In this document: positions 15,491 to 23,725 of the stretch, in pieces
How positions within the stretch are numbered: the stretch's first letter is position 1
Layout of the letters: each line of letters opens with the position of its first letter
Origin: Bacillota bacterium
Lineage (GTDB): Bacteria; Bacillota; Clostridia; Christensenellales; Aristaeellaceae
Reading direction: 5' to 3'
DNA length: 37,603 bases
Assembly: GCA_023404715.1 (NCBI GenBank)
Contig: JAEYAR010000216.1
Coordinates: forward strand, 1-37,603
Position numbers and translations under genes: made by a program
Notes under the pieces: model-generated
Databases searched by the model: none
The model's input: the letters and a program-made list of their open reading frames with translations, nothing else
Told to the model about the DNA's origin: nothing

Positions 15491-16483
15491 ATGAACGTAC
15501 GGGAGCAGCTCGAGGAACGCGAGATGCGTTTTTTATCGCCGTATGCCGTGGGGAGCGCCATGTCGCGAGGGCGAGCGCGGGAAATCGAGCCCTGCACATT
15601 GCGCACCGCGTTCCAGCGCGATCGCGACCGCATCCTTCACTGCAAATCGTTTCGCAGGTTGAAGGGCAAGACGCAGGTCTTTTTGGCGCCGCAGGGGGAT
15701 CACTACCGCACGAGGCTTACGCATACGTTGGAGGTCTCGCAGGTCGCGCGTTCTATCGCGCGGGCGCTTTCGCTCAACGAGGACTTGACGGAGGCGATCG
15801 CCTTGGGGCATGACCTGGGGCATACGCCGTTCGGGCATATGGGCGAGCGGACGTTGGACCGCATGACGCCGGAGGGCTTTCATCACAACGAACAAAGCCT
15901 GCGCGTCGTGGATGTACTCGAGGATCTGAACCTTACCTGGGAGGTGCGCGACGGCATCGTCCATCACTCGGGCAAGCAGCCCGCCGCGACGTTGGAGGGG
16001 CGCTGCGTGCACTTTGCCGACCGCATCGCTTATATCAATCACGACATCGACGACGCCATCCGCGCGGGCGTGCTGCATAAGGACGAGCTGCCCAAGGGCT
16101 GTATCGCCACGCTCGGCGATACGAACGGCAAGCGGCTCAACACCATGATTTCCGACATCGTTCAAAACAGCGAGGACAAGGACGACATTTCCATGTCGGA
16201 TGAGATCTGGCAGGCCAGTATGGAGCTGCGCGCCTTCCTCTTTAGCCGGGTATATTCGCGCGAGTGGGCCGCGGGCGAGGAACAGAAGGCCGATCACGTC
16301 GTGGAGGCGCTTTACCTTCACTATATAGACCATCCGGGCCAAATGCCCCTCGAATACGTTGAGACCAGCTATCGCGAGGGTATCGAGCGCAGCGTATGCG
16401 ATTTTATCGCCTGTATGACGGACCGTTACGCCGTCGCTACCTACCAGAAGCTATTCATCCCCAGCTCGTTCGACAGCCTATAA
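15491..16483 (+). CDS. dgt: dGTPase-like HD-domain triphosphohydrolase
   Basis: The protein (330 residues) belongs to the dGTP triphosphohydrolase family of HD phosphohydrolases, which cleave dNTPs to nucleosides and triphosphate. The metal-binding HD set is visible: H78 in RLTHTLEVSQVA, H107-D108 in ALGHDLGHTPFGH, and D185-like residues in HDIDDAIRAG. The N-terminal FQRDRDRILHCKSFRRLKGK is typical. Family members of this length are the clostridial form, shorter than the 505-residue E. coli Dgt. AAAGGAG before the ATG at 15491 fixes the start. It sits 76 bases before dnaG, a common clostridial neighbourhood. The dNTP it prefers cannot be told from sequence. Confidence 0.92.
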   Translation: MNVREQLEEREMRFLSPYAVGSAMSRGRAREIEPCTLRTAFQRDRDRILHCKSFRRLKGKTQVFLAPQGDHYRTRLTHTLEVSQVARSIARALSLNEDLTEAIALGHDLGHTPFGHMGERTLDRMTPEGFHHNEQSLRVVDVLEDLNLTWEVRDGIVHHSGKQPAATLEGRCVHFADRIAYINHDIDDAIRAGVLHKDELPKGCIATLGDTNGKRLNTMISDIVQNSEDKDDISMSDEIWQASMELRAFLFSRVYSREWAAGEEQKADHVVEALYLHYIDHPGQMPLEYVETSYREGIERSVCDFIACMTDRYAVATYQKLFIPSSFDSL

Positions 16484-16559
16484 AGAATCGCCGTATTGCA
16501 CCCGCAAGGCAGGGAAAACAAGCCGATATGGCGAAATAACCGAAGGACGGTGAAGATAT

Positions 16560-18323
16560 TTGGCAGGGCGTTTTCCGCCGCAGTGGCTCGACGAACTGCG
16601 CGCGCGCGCAGACATCGTCTCGGTCGTGTCGCAGTACGTCGTGCTCAAACAAAACGGGCGCCGCTTCTGGGGGCTTTGCCCCTTCCATGGCGAAAAAACC
16701 GCCTCCTTCAGCGTCGATCCGGAAAGGCAGATGTATTACTGTTTCGGCTGCAAGGCGGGCGGAAGCGTGATTCAGTTCGTCATGGACATGGAGCATATGG
16801 AGTTCGTGGACGCCGTAAAGCACTTGGCCGACCAGGTGCACATGGATTTGCCCCAGATGACGCACAGCGCCGACGAGGCGCAAAGGAAGAGCGAGCGGGA
16901 GCGCCTGCTCAGCGCAAACGTGGAGGCTGCCCGCTTTTACCATGCGCAGCTATGGAAGAGCGAGAGCGCGCAGGTGCTCAGTTATCTGCACGAGCGCGGG
17001 CTGGACGACGGAACCATCCGCCAGTTCGGCCTGGGCGCGACGCCGCCGGGCTGGGACGCTCTGACGCAATACCTCCTCTCTAAGGGATTTACCCTCGAAG
17101 AGCTGACCCGCGCGTGTATCACGGTTCAAAAGGAGCAAAAGGTCTACGACATGTTTCGCAACCGCGCGATCTTCCCGATCATCAACGCGCAGGGCAGCGT
17201 GTTAGGATTCGGCGGGCGGGCGTTAGGGGATGCAAAGCCTAAATACCTCAACTCGTCCGATACGCCCGTGTTCAACAAGCGCCTGGGCGTCTACGCGGCG
17301 AATTTGCTGCGGCGCCAGCGCGGGCTGAGGCGCGTTATCCTGGTGGAGGGGTATATGGACGTCGTCTCGCTCGTGCAGCGCGGCGTAGCGGGCGTGGTGG
17401 CCACGCTCGGTACGTCGCTCACGGTCGAGCAAGCGCGCCTGCTCAAGCGTTACGCCCCGGAAATTTGGGTAGCGTACGACGGCGACGCGGCGGGCCAGCA
17501 TGCGATCCTTCGAGCCCTGGACATCTTTGATGCGGAGGGGATACCGGCCAGGGTGCTCTATTTTCCGGACAATCTGGACCCGGACGAGTTCATCCGCAGG
17601 GATGGCTTGCAAGCGTTTGAGCAGCTGACGCCCATGGACGCGGTCTCTTACCGTATGCAGCGCGCGGCGGACGGTTTGGACCTGTCCACGCAGGAGGGAC
17701 GCACGCAGTACGCCGTGGAATGCGCAAAATTTTTAAAAAAAATTAGTGAACCGGTGGAACTGGACAGCTATATACAGCGTCTGATGATAGAGACGGGTTT
17801 TCCACGCGAGGTGCTGATGCAACAGGTGGGTAGGCCGCTCGCGCAGCCGTCGCCCGCGCAGGCGCTGTACAAGCGGCGCGAGCGCGCCGCCGCGGACAAG
17901 CAGGCATTCCTGCCCGATCATCTGAAGGCCGAGCAGTCGATCCTGTCGCTGCTCTCTTCGGGGCGAATGGAGCCGGGGCTCGTCCAGGCGGATGATTTTA
18001 CTGTGCCGCTGCACAAGCAGATGGCCGAAGCCTTCCTGTCCGGGCAATCTGCCAGCGCCTTGCTGGAAGAGATGGAGGAGGAAACGCAGCGCGCCGAGGC
18101 GGCGCAAATTATGGAATGTGAACCCAAAGGTGAAGCGGACGTCACGCTGAAAGTCGTCTCGGATTGTCTGGAGCGCATGCGCAGATACCGCATACAGGCG
18201 AGAATTGACGCGTTGCAGGCAAAGCTCGTGACGCTTAAGGGCGAGGAACGAAAAGAAGCGCTCGGGCAGCTGATGCCGCTTCTGGAGCAACTGCGCCACA
18301 CCAAGGCCGGCCGAAAGGAATGA
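16560..18323 (+). CDS. dnaG: DNA primase DnaG
   Basis: DnaG makes the RNA primers for Okazaki fragments. The 587-residue protein has a CHC2 zinc finger (C40, H43, C61, C64), the TOPRIM catalytic core with E263 in LVEGYMD and D307 and D309 in YDGDAAG, and a C-terminal helical region that would bind the DnaB/DnaC helicase. It starts at a TTG at 16560, which gives the correct N-terminus right before the zinc finger. GGACGGTGA upstream is a modest binding site. rpoD follows immediately, the ancient dnaG-rpoD pair. Confidence 0.96.
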   Translation: MAGRFPPQWLDELRARADIVSVVSQYVVLKQNGRRFWGLCPFHGEKTASFSVDPERQMYYCFGCKAGGSVIQFVMDMEHMEFVDAVKHLADQVHMDLPQMTHSADEAQRKSERERLLSANVEAARFYHAQLWKSESAQVLSYLHERGLDDGTIRQFGLGATPPGWDALTQYLLSKGFTLEELTRACITVQKEQKVYDMFRNRAIFPIINAQGSVLGFGGRALGDAKPKYLNSSDTPVFNKRLGVYAANLLRRQRGLRRVILVEGYMDVVSLVQRGVAGVVATLGTSLTVEQARLLKRYAPEIWVAYDGDAAGQHAILRALDIFDAEGIPARVLYFPDNLDPDEFIRRDGLQAFEQLTPMDAVSYRMQRAADGLDLSTQEGRTQYAVECAKFLKKISEPVELDSYIQRLMIETGFPREVLMQQVGRPLAQPSPAQALYKRRERAAADKQAFLPDHLKAEQSILSLLSSGRMEPGLVQADDFTVPLHKQMAEAFLSGQSASALLEEMEEETQRAEAAQIMECEPKGEADVTLKVVSDCLERMRRYRIQARIDALQAKLVTLKGEERKEALGQLMPLLEQLRHTKAGRKE

Positions 18324-18328
18324 TCCAA

Positions 18329-19405
18329 TTGAGCAACACACCGGATGCGAACAAAAGCAAGATAGAAGAGCTGATCCAGGCCGGGAAGGCCAAGGGGGCG
18401 CTCACCTATAAGGAAATCATGAACCAGCTGGTGGAAATGGAGATCGAGCCGGACCAATTCGATAAAATTCTGGATACCCTGGAATCGATGGGCGTCCGCG
18501 TCGTAAACGGCGAGGATGCGCAGGCGGAGGTCGCGGAGCCAGTAGAGGAGATCGACATCTCCGTCCCCGAGGGGGTCGGCATCGACGATCCGGTGCGCAT
18601 GTACCTCAAGGAGATCGGCAAGGTGCCTTTGCTCTCGCCGGACGAGGAAATCGAAATTGCCAAGCGCATGGAGGCCGGCGATGCACAGGCCAAGCGCAAG
18701 CTGGCCGAGGCCAATTTGCGTCTGGTCGTTTCTATCGCCAAGCGCTACGTCGGCAGAGGTATGCTCTTCCTGGATTTGATTCAGGAGGGGAACCTGGGGC
18801 TCATCAAGGCGGTTGAAAAGTTCGATTACCGCAAGGGATATAAATTTTCAACGTATGCTACCTGGTGGATCCGTCAGGCGATCACGCGGGCCATCGCCGA
18901 TCAGGCCAGGACGATCCGCATCCCCGTGCACATGGTCGAAACGATCAATAAGCTTATCCGCGTGTCGCGCCAGCTTTTACAGGAATACGGCAGGGAGCCG
19001 CTGCCCGAGGAAATTGCCAAGGAGATGGACATCCCGGTGGAAAAGGTGCGCGAGATCATCAAGATCGCACAGGAGCCCGTATCGCTTGAGACGCCGATCG
19101 GTGAGGAGGAGGACAGCCATCTGGGCGATTTCATCCCCGACGACGAGGCGCCCGCGCCTGCCGACGCGGCATCCTTTATGCTGATGAAGGAGCAGCTCAT
19201 CGACGTGCTCGATACGCTCACGGACCGCGAGAAAAAGGTACTGCGCTTGCGCTTTGGCCTGGACGACGGACGCCAGCGCACTCTGGAAGAGGTCGGAAGG
19301 GAGTTTAACGTTACGCGCGAGCGCATCCGCCAGATCGAGGCGAAGGCGCTGCGCAAGCTGCGCCATCCGAGCCGATCGAAGAAGCTAAAGGATTTTCTGG
19401 AATAG
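18329..19405 (+). CDS. rpoD: Primary sigma factor RpoD (SigA)
   Basis: RpoD is the housekeeping sigma factor that directs RNA polymerase to -35/-10 promoters, the kind seen in this window. The protein has a short region 1.1, region 1.2 (DDPVRMYLKEIG), region 2 with the -10-melting YATWWIRQAI, region 3 and region 4 (LTEREKK-like LTDREKKVLRLRFG and VTRERIRQIEAKALRKLR). The start is placed at the TTG at 18329, 9 bases after AAAGGA, giving 358 residues. An ATG at 18320 overlaps the dnaG stop but touches that box. It forms a unit with dnaG and is followed at once by a terminator. Confidence 0.95.
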   Translation: MSNTPDANKSKIEELIQAGKAKGALTYKEIMNQLVEMEIEPDQFDKILDTLESMGVRVVNGEDAQAEVAEPVEEIDISVPEGVGIDDPVRMYLKEIGKVPLLSPDEEIEIAKRMEAGDAQAKRKLAEANLRLVVSIAKRYVGRGMLFLDLIQEGNLGLIKAVEKFDYRKGYKFSTYATWWIRQAITRAIADQARTIRIPVHMVETINKLIRVSRQLLQEYGREPLPEEIAKEMDIPVEKVREIIKIAQEPVSLETPIGEEEDSHLGDFIPDDEAPAPADAASFMLMKEQLIDVLDTLTDREKKVLRLRFGLDDGRQRTLEEVGREFNVTRERIRQIEAKALRKLRHPSRSKKLKDFLE

Positions 19406-19427
19406 GGGGGCTATCCCCCTTTTTCTT
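19404..19427 (+). terminator. Intrinsic terminator after rpoD
   Basis: AGGGGG (19404-19409) and CCCCCT (19415-19420) form a stem with loop GCTAT, followed by TTTTCTT. The stem overlaps the rpoD stop codon. The trmK start codon is only 19 bases after the T-run, and no promoter lies between, so read-through probably feeds trmK. Confidence 0.75.
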
Positions 19428-19446
19428 GCGTTGATGGAGGGTAAGC

Positions 19447-20130
19447 GTGCAAGAGATTCTATTGGACGAGCGGCTGGAGGCGATTGCCCAGTTGGCCCAA
19501 GGGGCGCAGACGGCAGCAGATATCGGCGCAGACCACGGCTATCTGGCCTGCGCCCTGCTGGAGAGAGACCCGGGCCTGCGAATGACCGTATCCGACGTCA
19601 GCGCGCCGTCGCTCGAGAAGGCGCGCCGTCTGCTCGCGGCACGAGGTTATCTGGATCGAGCGTTCCTTTGCGTGGCCGATGGGCTGGGCGGCCTGCATGC
19701 GCCCGTAGATCTGATCGTCATCGCCGGGATGGGGGCAAAGACGATCCGCACGATCTTGCAGGAAGGCAGAGCGCGCATCGGGGATGCGCGGCTGCTTTTG
19801 CAGCCGAACCTGGACGTCCACCGGCTGCGCGCATGGCTTTGTGAGAGCGGGTTTTGCATCGAGACGGAGCGCGTCGCGCGCGCGGCGGGCCGCTTTTACC
19901 CTATCATTTGCGTAAGGCAGGGAAAGAGCCGGCCGCTCTCGGGCAAAGACGCGTTTTTAGGGCCGGCGTTGCGACGCGAACGTCCGGCGCATTATAAAGA
20001 ATACCTTTTGTGGCTGAGGGATGTGCGCGTTAGAGAGCGCGCGCACGTGGCCGAGGGGACGACGCCGCACGCCCTCGCGCGCAGAAAAGAGCTGGAAGAA
20101 CAGCTTATGTGGATTGAGGAGGCGCTTTGA
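19447..20130 (+). CDS. trmK: tRNA (adenine(22)-N1)-methyltransferase TrmK
   Basis: TrmK (YqfN) methylates N1 of A22 in the D-loop of tRNAs, using S-adenosylmethionine. The 227-residue protein has SAM motif I, TAADIGADHGYLACALL (about 22-38), then VSDVSAPSLEKARR, a DLIVIAGMGAKTI motif and a QPNLDVHRLRAWL stretch, all typical of the family. A C-terminal coiled-coil arm follows. It starts at a GTG at 19447 with GGAGG at 19436-19440. The stop overlaps the start of the NIF3 gene by one base, as in B. subtilis (yqfN-yqfO after sigA). Confidence 0.93.
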   Translation: MQEILLDERLEAIAQLAQGAQTAADIGADHGYLACALLERDPGLRMTVSDVSAPSLEKARRLLAARGYLDRAFLCVADGLGGLHAPVDLIVIAGMGAKTIRTILQEGRARIGDARLLLQPNLDVHRLRAWLCESGFCIETERVARAAGRFYPIICVRQGKSRPLSGKDAFLGPALRRERPAHYKEYLLWLRDVRVRERAHVAEGTTPHALARRKELEEQLMWIEEAL

Positions 20131-20888
20131 TGCAGGCAAAGGTAAAGGACGTCGTATCCGTGATCGATGCGATTGCGCCGTTCGATTCGGCTATGGGGTG
20201 GGATAACGTCGGCTTGCTTGCGGGAGATCCAGAGGCTTCCGTCTCTCGCATCGTAACGGCGCTGGACGTAGCGCCCGGCGTGATCGAGGAGGCGCAGGCG
20301 CAGGGCGCCGCGCTGATCGTCACCCATCATCCGCTCTTGTTTGCCCCGGTGCGCAGGCTCTGTGCGGACGAGCCGCAGGGCGATCTGATCGTCTCGCTGC
20401 TGGGGGCCGGCATCGCCTTGATCGCCGCGCACACGAACTGGGACCTCGCGCCCGGCGGCGCAAACGACGCGTTGATGCAGGCGGCGGGCTTTCCAGGCGC
20501 CGTGGGCGAGGGGACGCTGCGCACGGCGCCGGTTGCGGATAAGGCGCCGGACGCGCTTTTAGCGCAGTTGTCCGAAAGGCTGAAGACGACGGCGCTGTTC
20601 TTCGGAAACCGTGAAAGGCCCGTGCGGCGGCTCGCCAGCTGCTCGGGCGCGGGCGGGGATGCGCTTCGCGCGGCGCGGGATACGGGCGCGGACTGTTACC
20701 TCACGGGGGAACTGAAGCATCACGAATTGCTCGAGGCGATGCAGCTGGGTCTGCGCGTGGTGCTCGTCGGGCACAGAGCGAGCGAAGAACCGGCTGTAGA
20801 CGCGCTAAATCGCGCTTTACAAAGCCGTCTGAATGCGTTACAATATTCTGTACGTGTCATTCGCTCAAAGGTCAATCCTTTTTCTTAA
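20130..20888 (+). CDS. NIF3/YqfO-type dinuclear metal protein
   Basis: NIF3 proteins bind two metal ions and form hexameric toroids. The family is also described as GTP cyclohydrolase I type 2, but the true cellular role is unsettled. The 252-residue protein is the short form, lacking the PII-like insertion found in the 373-residue B. subtilis YqfO. The metal ligands appear in ITHHPLLF (H66, H67), HTNWD and GHRASEE, and TGELKHHELLEA is the substrate-side motif. The ATG at 20130 has GAGGAGG at 20116-20122. It overlaps trmK and is followed 27 bases later by the zinc-ribbon gene, a partnership found across bacteria. Confidence 0.9.
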   Translation: MQAKVKDVVSVIDAIAPFDSAMGWDNVGLLAGDPEASVSRIVTALDVAPGVIEEAQAQGAALIVTHHPLLFAPVRRLCADEPQGDLIVSLLGAGIALIAAHTNWDLAPGGANDALMQAAGFPGAVGEGTLRTAPVADKAPDALLAQLSERLKTTALFFGNRERPVRRLASCSGAGGDALRAARDTGADCYLTGELKHHELLEAMQLGLRVVLVGHRASEEPAVDALNRALQSRLNALQYSVRVIRSKVNPFS

Positions 20889-20915
20889 GGGCGAACCAGG
20901 GTAGGAGGTTTTTTC

Positions 20916-21626
20916 GTGGAACAGCAATTAGAACTTTTATGGCAATACCAACAGGTCGATATGGAGGTCGAGCGTTTCGAGCGCGAAATGCGTCAGGCGC
21001 CGAACCGTCAGAAGCTGCTCAAGCAGCGTGATTTTCTGATGGAGCAGCAAAATGTCGTCAAGCGCATCGAACAGGAAGTGGCCATCATGTCCGACCGCAT
21101 GGAGGCTATCCGCGACGAGATCACCCGCCTTCAAAACGCCGTCGCGGAGCTTTCGGCCCAGACGGAGAAGAATCCGCCCGAGACGGTGGAGGATGCGCGC
21201 CGTCAAATCCAGTCCGCGCAAAAATATGTCAATACCATCACGCGTTATGAGACGGAGCTGAGCAAGCTGCGCAAGGACGCGGACCAGCGCGACCGCCATC
21301 AGCATGAGGCGCGCGTGCGCGCGGCCAAAACGCGCGCCGAGTTCGATCAGCTGAAAAAGGTATACGACGTTGAGTATAAAAAACAGTCTGAGGAGCTGGA
21401 ACGCCTGCGCCGCCGCGCGGGCCAGGCGGCCAAGGATATCGACGCCGAAATGCTCGAAAAATATAAGGTCATCAAGAAGCATAGCCTTCCGCCGATGACG
21501 CGGCTGCAGGGCGACCGCTGCGGCGGGTGCAATATGTCCCTACCCGCGGCTGTGCTCGGCCAGATCCGCTCCGGCAGCGCGGCTGTGGAATGCGAAAATT
21601 GCGGGCGCATCATCATCACCCAGTAA
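20916..21626 (+). CDS. Coiled-coil protein with C4 zinc ribbon (DUF164)
   Basis: The 236-residue protein has a long alpha-helical coiled coil (about 1-185) rich in Glu, Arg and Gln, and a C-terminal zinc ribbon with CxxC at 202/205 and 226/229. It matches the DUF164 C4 zinc-ribbon family, which often follows a NIF3 gene. The role is unknown. A nucleic-acid- or ribosome-associated role has been suggested for relatives, but that is not shown here. It starts at a GTG at 20916 behind AGGAGG (20903-20908). Confidence 0.88.
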   Translation: MEQQLELLWQYQQVDMEVERFEREMRQAPNRQKLLKQRDFLMEQQNVVKRIEQEVAIMSDRMEAIRDEITRLQNAVAELSAQTEKNPPETVEDARRQIQSAQKYVNTITRYETELSKLRKDADQRDRHQHEARVRAAKTRAEFDQLKKVYDVEYKKQSEELERLRRRAGQAAKDIDAEMLEKYKVIKKHSLPPMTRLQGDRCGGCNMSLPAAVLGQIRSGSAAVECENCGRIIITQ

Positions 21627-21679
21627 TACGTTTAAGGATCCGGCGCGGCCGTGCGGGCCATTTCACAGAAAGATTTTGC

Positions 21680-21708
21680 TTGACAGCGCCGTCGCCATAT
21701 GCTATCCT
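21680..21708 (+). promoter_or_regulatory. Promoter for rnpB
   Basis: A perfect TTGACA (21680-21685), a 17-base spacer and TATCCT (21703-21708). Transcription would begin around 21714, exactly where the P1 helix of the RNase P RNA starts. Confidence 0.8.
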
Positions 21709-21712
21709 TCAT

Positions 21713-22051
21713 AAGGTTGTGAGGCTGCCGAGCGATCGCGTGCTTCGGCATGAGGAAAGTCCGAGCTCCATAGGGCAGGGTGCCGGGTAATACCCGGTGG
21801 AGGCGACTCCAAGGAAAGTGCAACAGAGAGATACCGCACGCTTGCGTGTAAGGATGGAAAGGCGAGGTAAGAGCTCACCAGCGGCTTGGCGACTTGTCCG
21901 TTATGTAAACCCCACCCGGTGCAAGATACGATAGAGCGCATATGGCGGCCCGTCATGCTCTAGGATTTCGCTGGAACCTGCCGGTAACGGCAGGTCTAGA
22001 TAGATGATCGTTCAAGACAGAACTCGGCTTACAGGCTTCGCTCACAACCGT
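21713..22051 (+). ncRNA. rnpB: RNase P RNA, type A
   Basis: RNase P RNA is the catalytic RNA that trims 5' leaders from pre-tRNAs. The bacterial core is unmistakable: GAGGAAAGTCCG at the 5' side, CAGGGTGCCGGGTAA, AACAGAGAGATACCGC, GGTAAGAGCTCACC, GTAAACCCCACCCGG and the GACAGAACTCGGCTTAC end. The closing helix P1 pairs GGTTGTGAG (21715-21723) with CTCACAACC (22041-22049). The layout is the ancestral A type, typical of Clostridia, not the B type of Bacilli. A protein partner (rnpA) is not in the window. Confidence 0.97.
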
Positions 22052-22054
22052 ATG

Positions 22055-22084
22055 GGGCGCGCATCCGCACGAGGAGGCGCGCCC
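22055..22084 (+). terminator. Hairpin after rnpB
   Basis: GGGCGCGC (22055-22062) and GCGCGCCC (22077-22084) form an 8-bp stem with a 14-base loop right after the P1 helix. The following TAAAATATAAT is only a weak T-run, so it is a terminator candidate of low efficiency or a 3'-processing barrier. Confidence 0.5.
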
Positions 22085-22106
22085 TAAAATATAATCTGAA
22101 ATCCCC

Positions 22107-22135
22107 TTGTATGAAACTGCAATCTGTGCTATAAT
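22107..22135 (+). promoter_or_regulatory. Extended -10 promoter for rpsB-tsf
   Basis: TTGTAT (22107-22112), a 17-base spacer and a perfect TATAAT (22130-22135) preceded by TGC (extended -10). The transcript would begin near 22142, leaving a leader of about 90 bases before rpsB. Confidence 0.8.
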
Positions 22136-22152
22136 ATTTCGGAAATCGCACT

Positions 22153-22203
22153 CGTGCCGGTTTATTTGTCCTGCCTAAGAGGCCCAAATAAAGGTAAGGC
22201 ACG
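22153..22203 (+). promoter_or_regulatory. Structured leader of rpsB
   Basis: The leader folds into stacked helices: CGTGCC (22153-22158) pairs with GGCACG (22198-22203), and TTTATTTG (22161-22168) pairs with CAAATAAA (22185-22192). A short GCC/GGC hairpin can form at the tip. The structure ends 10 bases before AAAAAGGAGG, the rpsB ribosome binding site. It could be a target for S2 autoregulation. I know no established S2 leader in Bacillota of this form. Confidence 0.55.
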
Positions 22204-22230
22204 GGGAGGTTAAAAAAGGAGGAAACCCTA

Positions 22231-22953
22231 ATGGCAGTTATCTCTATGAAGCAGCTCCTGGAAGCCGGCGTTCACTTCGGCCACCAGACCCGCCGCTGGA
22301 ACCCCAAAATGGCGCCCTACATCTTCACCGAGCGCAACGGCATCTACATCATCGACCTGCAAAAGACCGTCCGCAAGATCGACGAGGCCTATATGTTCGT
22401 GCGCAACCTCGCGATGGAGGGCAAGACCGTCCTGTTCGTCGGCACCAAGAAGCAGGCGCAGGAGTCCATCGAGCAGGAAGCTAAGCGCTGTAACATGTTC
22501 TATGTCAACAACCGCTGGCTGGGCGGCATGCTGACCAACTTCAAGACCATCAAGACCCGCATCGGTCGCCTCAACGCGATCGACGCGATGGAGCAACGCG
22601 GCGATTTCGACGTGCTTCCCAAGAAGGAAGTCATCAAGCTCGAGGCCGAGCGCGAAAAGCTCGAGGCTAACCTGGGCGGTATCCGCGAAATGAAGAACCT
22701 GCCGGGCGCGCTGTTCGTCGTCGACCCGCGCAAGGAGCATATCGCCGTGACCGAGGCGCGCATCCTGAACATCCCGATCGTCGCGATCGTGGATACCAAC
22801 TGCGATCCGGACGAGATCGACTACGTGATCCCGGGCAATGACGACGCCATCCGCGCAGTCAAGCTGATCGCCGGCAAGATGGCCGATGCGATCCTCGAGG
22901 GCAAGCAGGGCGAGCAGGCGGAACCGGAAACGACGGAGGCCGCCGCGCAGTAA
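22231..22953 (+). CDS. rpsB: 30S ribosomal protein S2
   Basis: S2 binds the head-body junction of the small subunit and is among the last proteins to assemble. The 240-residue length and the N-terminal stretch MKQLLEAGVHFGHQTRRWNP are diagnostic, followed by YIIDLQKT, VLFVGTKKQA, NNRWLGGMLTNF and IVAIVDTNCDPD. A strong AAGGAGG precedes the ATG at 22231. rpsB-tsf-pyrH-frr is conserved across bacteria, with tsf 33 bases downstream. Confidence 0.98.
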   Translation: MAVISMKQLLEAGVHFGHQTRRWNPKMAPYIFTERNGIYIIDLQKTVRKIDEAYMFVRNLAMEGKTVLFVGTKKQAQESIEQEAKRCNMFYVNNRWLGGMLTNFKTIKTRIGRLNAIDAMEQRGDFDVLPKKEVIKLEAEREKLEANLGGIREMKNLPGALFVVDPRKEHIAVTEARILNIPIVAIVDTNCDPDEIDYVIPGNDDAIRAVKLIAGKMADAILEGKQGEQAEPETTEAAAQ

Positions 22954-22986
22954 GGTTTAAACGAAACGCAACAGGAGGAGTATACG

Positions 22987-23640
22987 ATGGAAATCACCTC
23001 TAGCATGGTCAAGGATCTCCGCGAGCGCACTGGCGCTGGCATGATGGACTGCAAGAAGGCGCTCGTCGAATGCGAGGGCAATGTAGATAAGGCGATCGAT
23101 TATCTGCGTGAGAAGGGCATCGCCAAGGCCGCAAAAAAGGCCGGCCGTATTGCGGCGGAGGGTCTGGTAGACTCGTACATCCACATGGGCGGTCGCATCG
23201 GCGTACTGCTCGAGGTCAATTGCGAGACTGATTTTGTGGCCAAGACAGACAACTTCAAGAGTCTCGTGCACGATATCGCCATGCATATCGCGGCGGCCAA
23301 CCCGCAGTATGTGCGCCGCGAGGAAGTGCCGACCGATTCGCTCGAGAAGGAAAAGGAAGTGCTGCGTGCGCAGGCGCTAAACGAGGGCAAGCCCGAGAAG
23401 ATCGTCGACCGCATGGTCGAAGGCCGCGTTGAAAAGTACTACAAGGAAATCTGCCTGATGGAGCAGCCCTACGTCAAGGATCCCGACAAGACGATCGGCG
23501 ATTTGATCGGCGAGGCGACGGCAACCATCGGCGAAAAGATCACCATTCGTCGTTTTGTGCGCTATGAGCGCGGCGAGGGCCTGGAGAAGCGCCAGGACAA
23601 TTTCGCCGAAGAGGTCATGGCGGAAGCCGCGAAGAAGTAA
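22987..23640 (+). CDS. tsf: Elongation factor Ts, short form
   Basis: EF-Ts recycles EF-Tu by exchanging GDP for GTP. The N-terminal domain (MVKDLRERTGAGMMDCKKAL) and the EF-Tu-contacting TDFVAKTDNFK are clear. At 217 residues it is shorter than the about 290-300 of E. coli, B. subtilis and many clostridia, and closer to the short Thermus type (about 196). The ATG at 22987 has AGGAGG 5 bases before. It is followed by a strong terminator. Confidence 0.95.
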   Translation: MEITSSMVKDLRERTGAGMMDCKKALVECEGNVDKAIDYLREKGIAKAAKKAGRIAAEGLVDSYIHMGGRIGVLLEVNCETDFVAKTDNFKSLVHDIAMHIAAANPQYVRREEVPTDSLEKEKEVLRAQALNEGKPEKIVDRMVEGRVEKYYKEICLMEQPYVKDPDKTIGDLIGEATATIGEKITIRRFVRYERGEGLEKRQDNFAEEVMAEAAKK

Positions 23641-23652
23641 TTCGCCTCCAAT

Positions 23653-23694
23653 AAGGAACACCCTCCGTGCTCGCACGGGCGTGTTCCTTTTTTT
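23653..23694 (+). terminator. Strong intrinsic terminator after tsf
   Basis: AAGGAACAC (23653-23661) pairs with GTGTTCCTT (23681-23689). An inner hairpin CCGTGC (23665-23670)/GCACGG (23673-23678) sits within, and the T-run runs to 23694. pyrH begins 31 bases later with no promoter in between. Confidence 0.85.
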
Positions 23695-23725
23695 AAGGCT
23701 GGACCAAGAGAGGATGGATGCGTAG

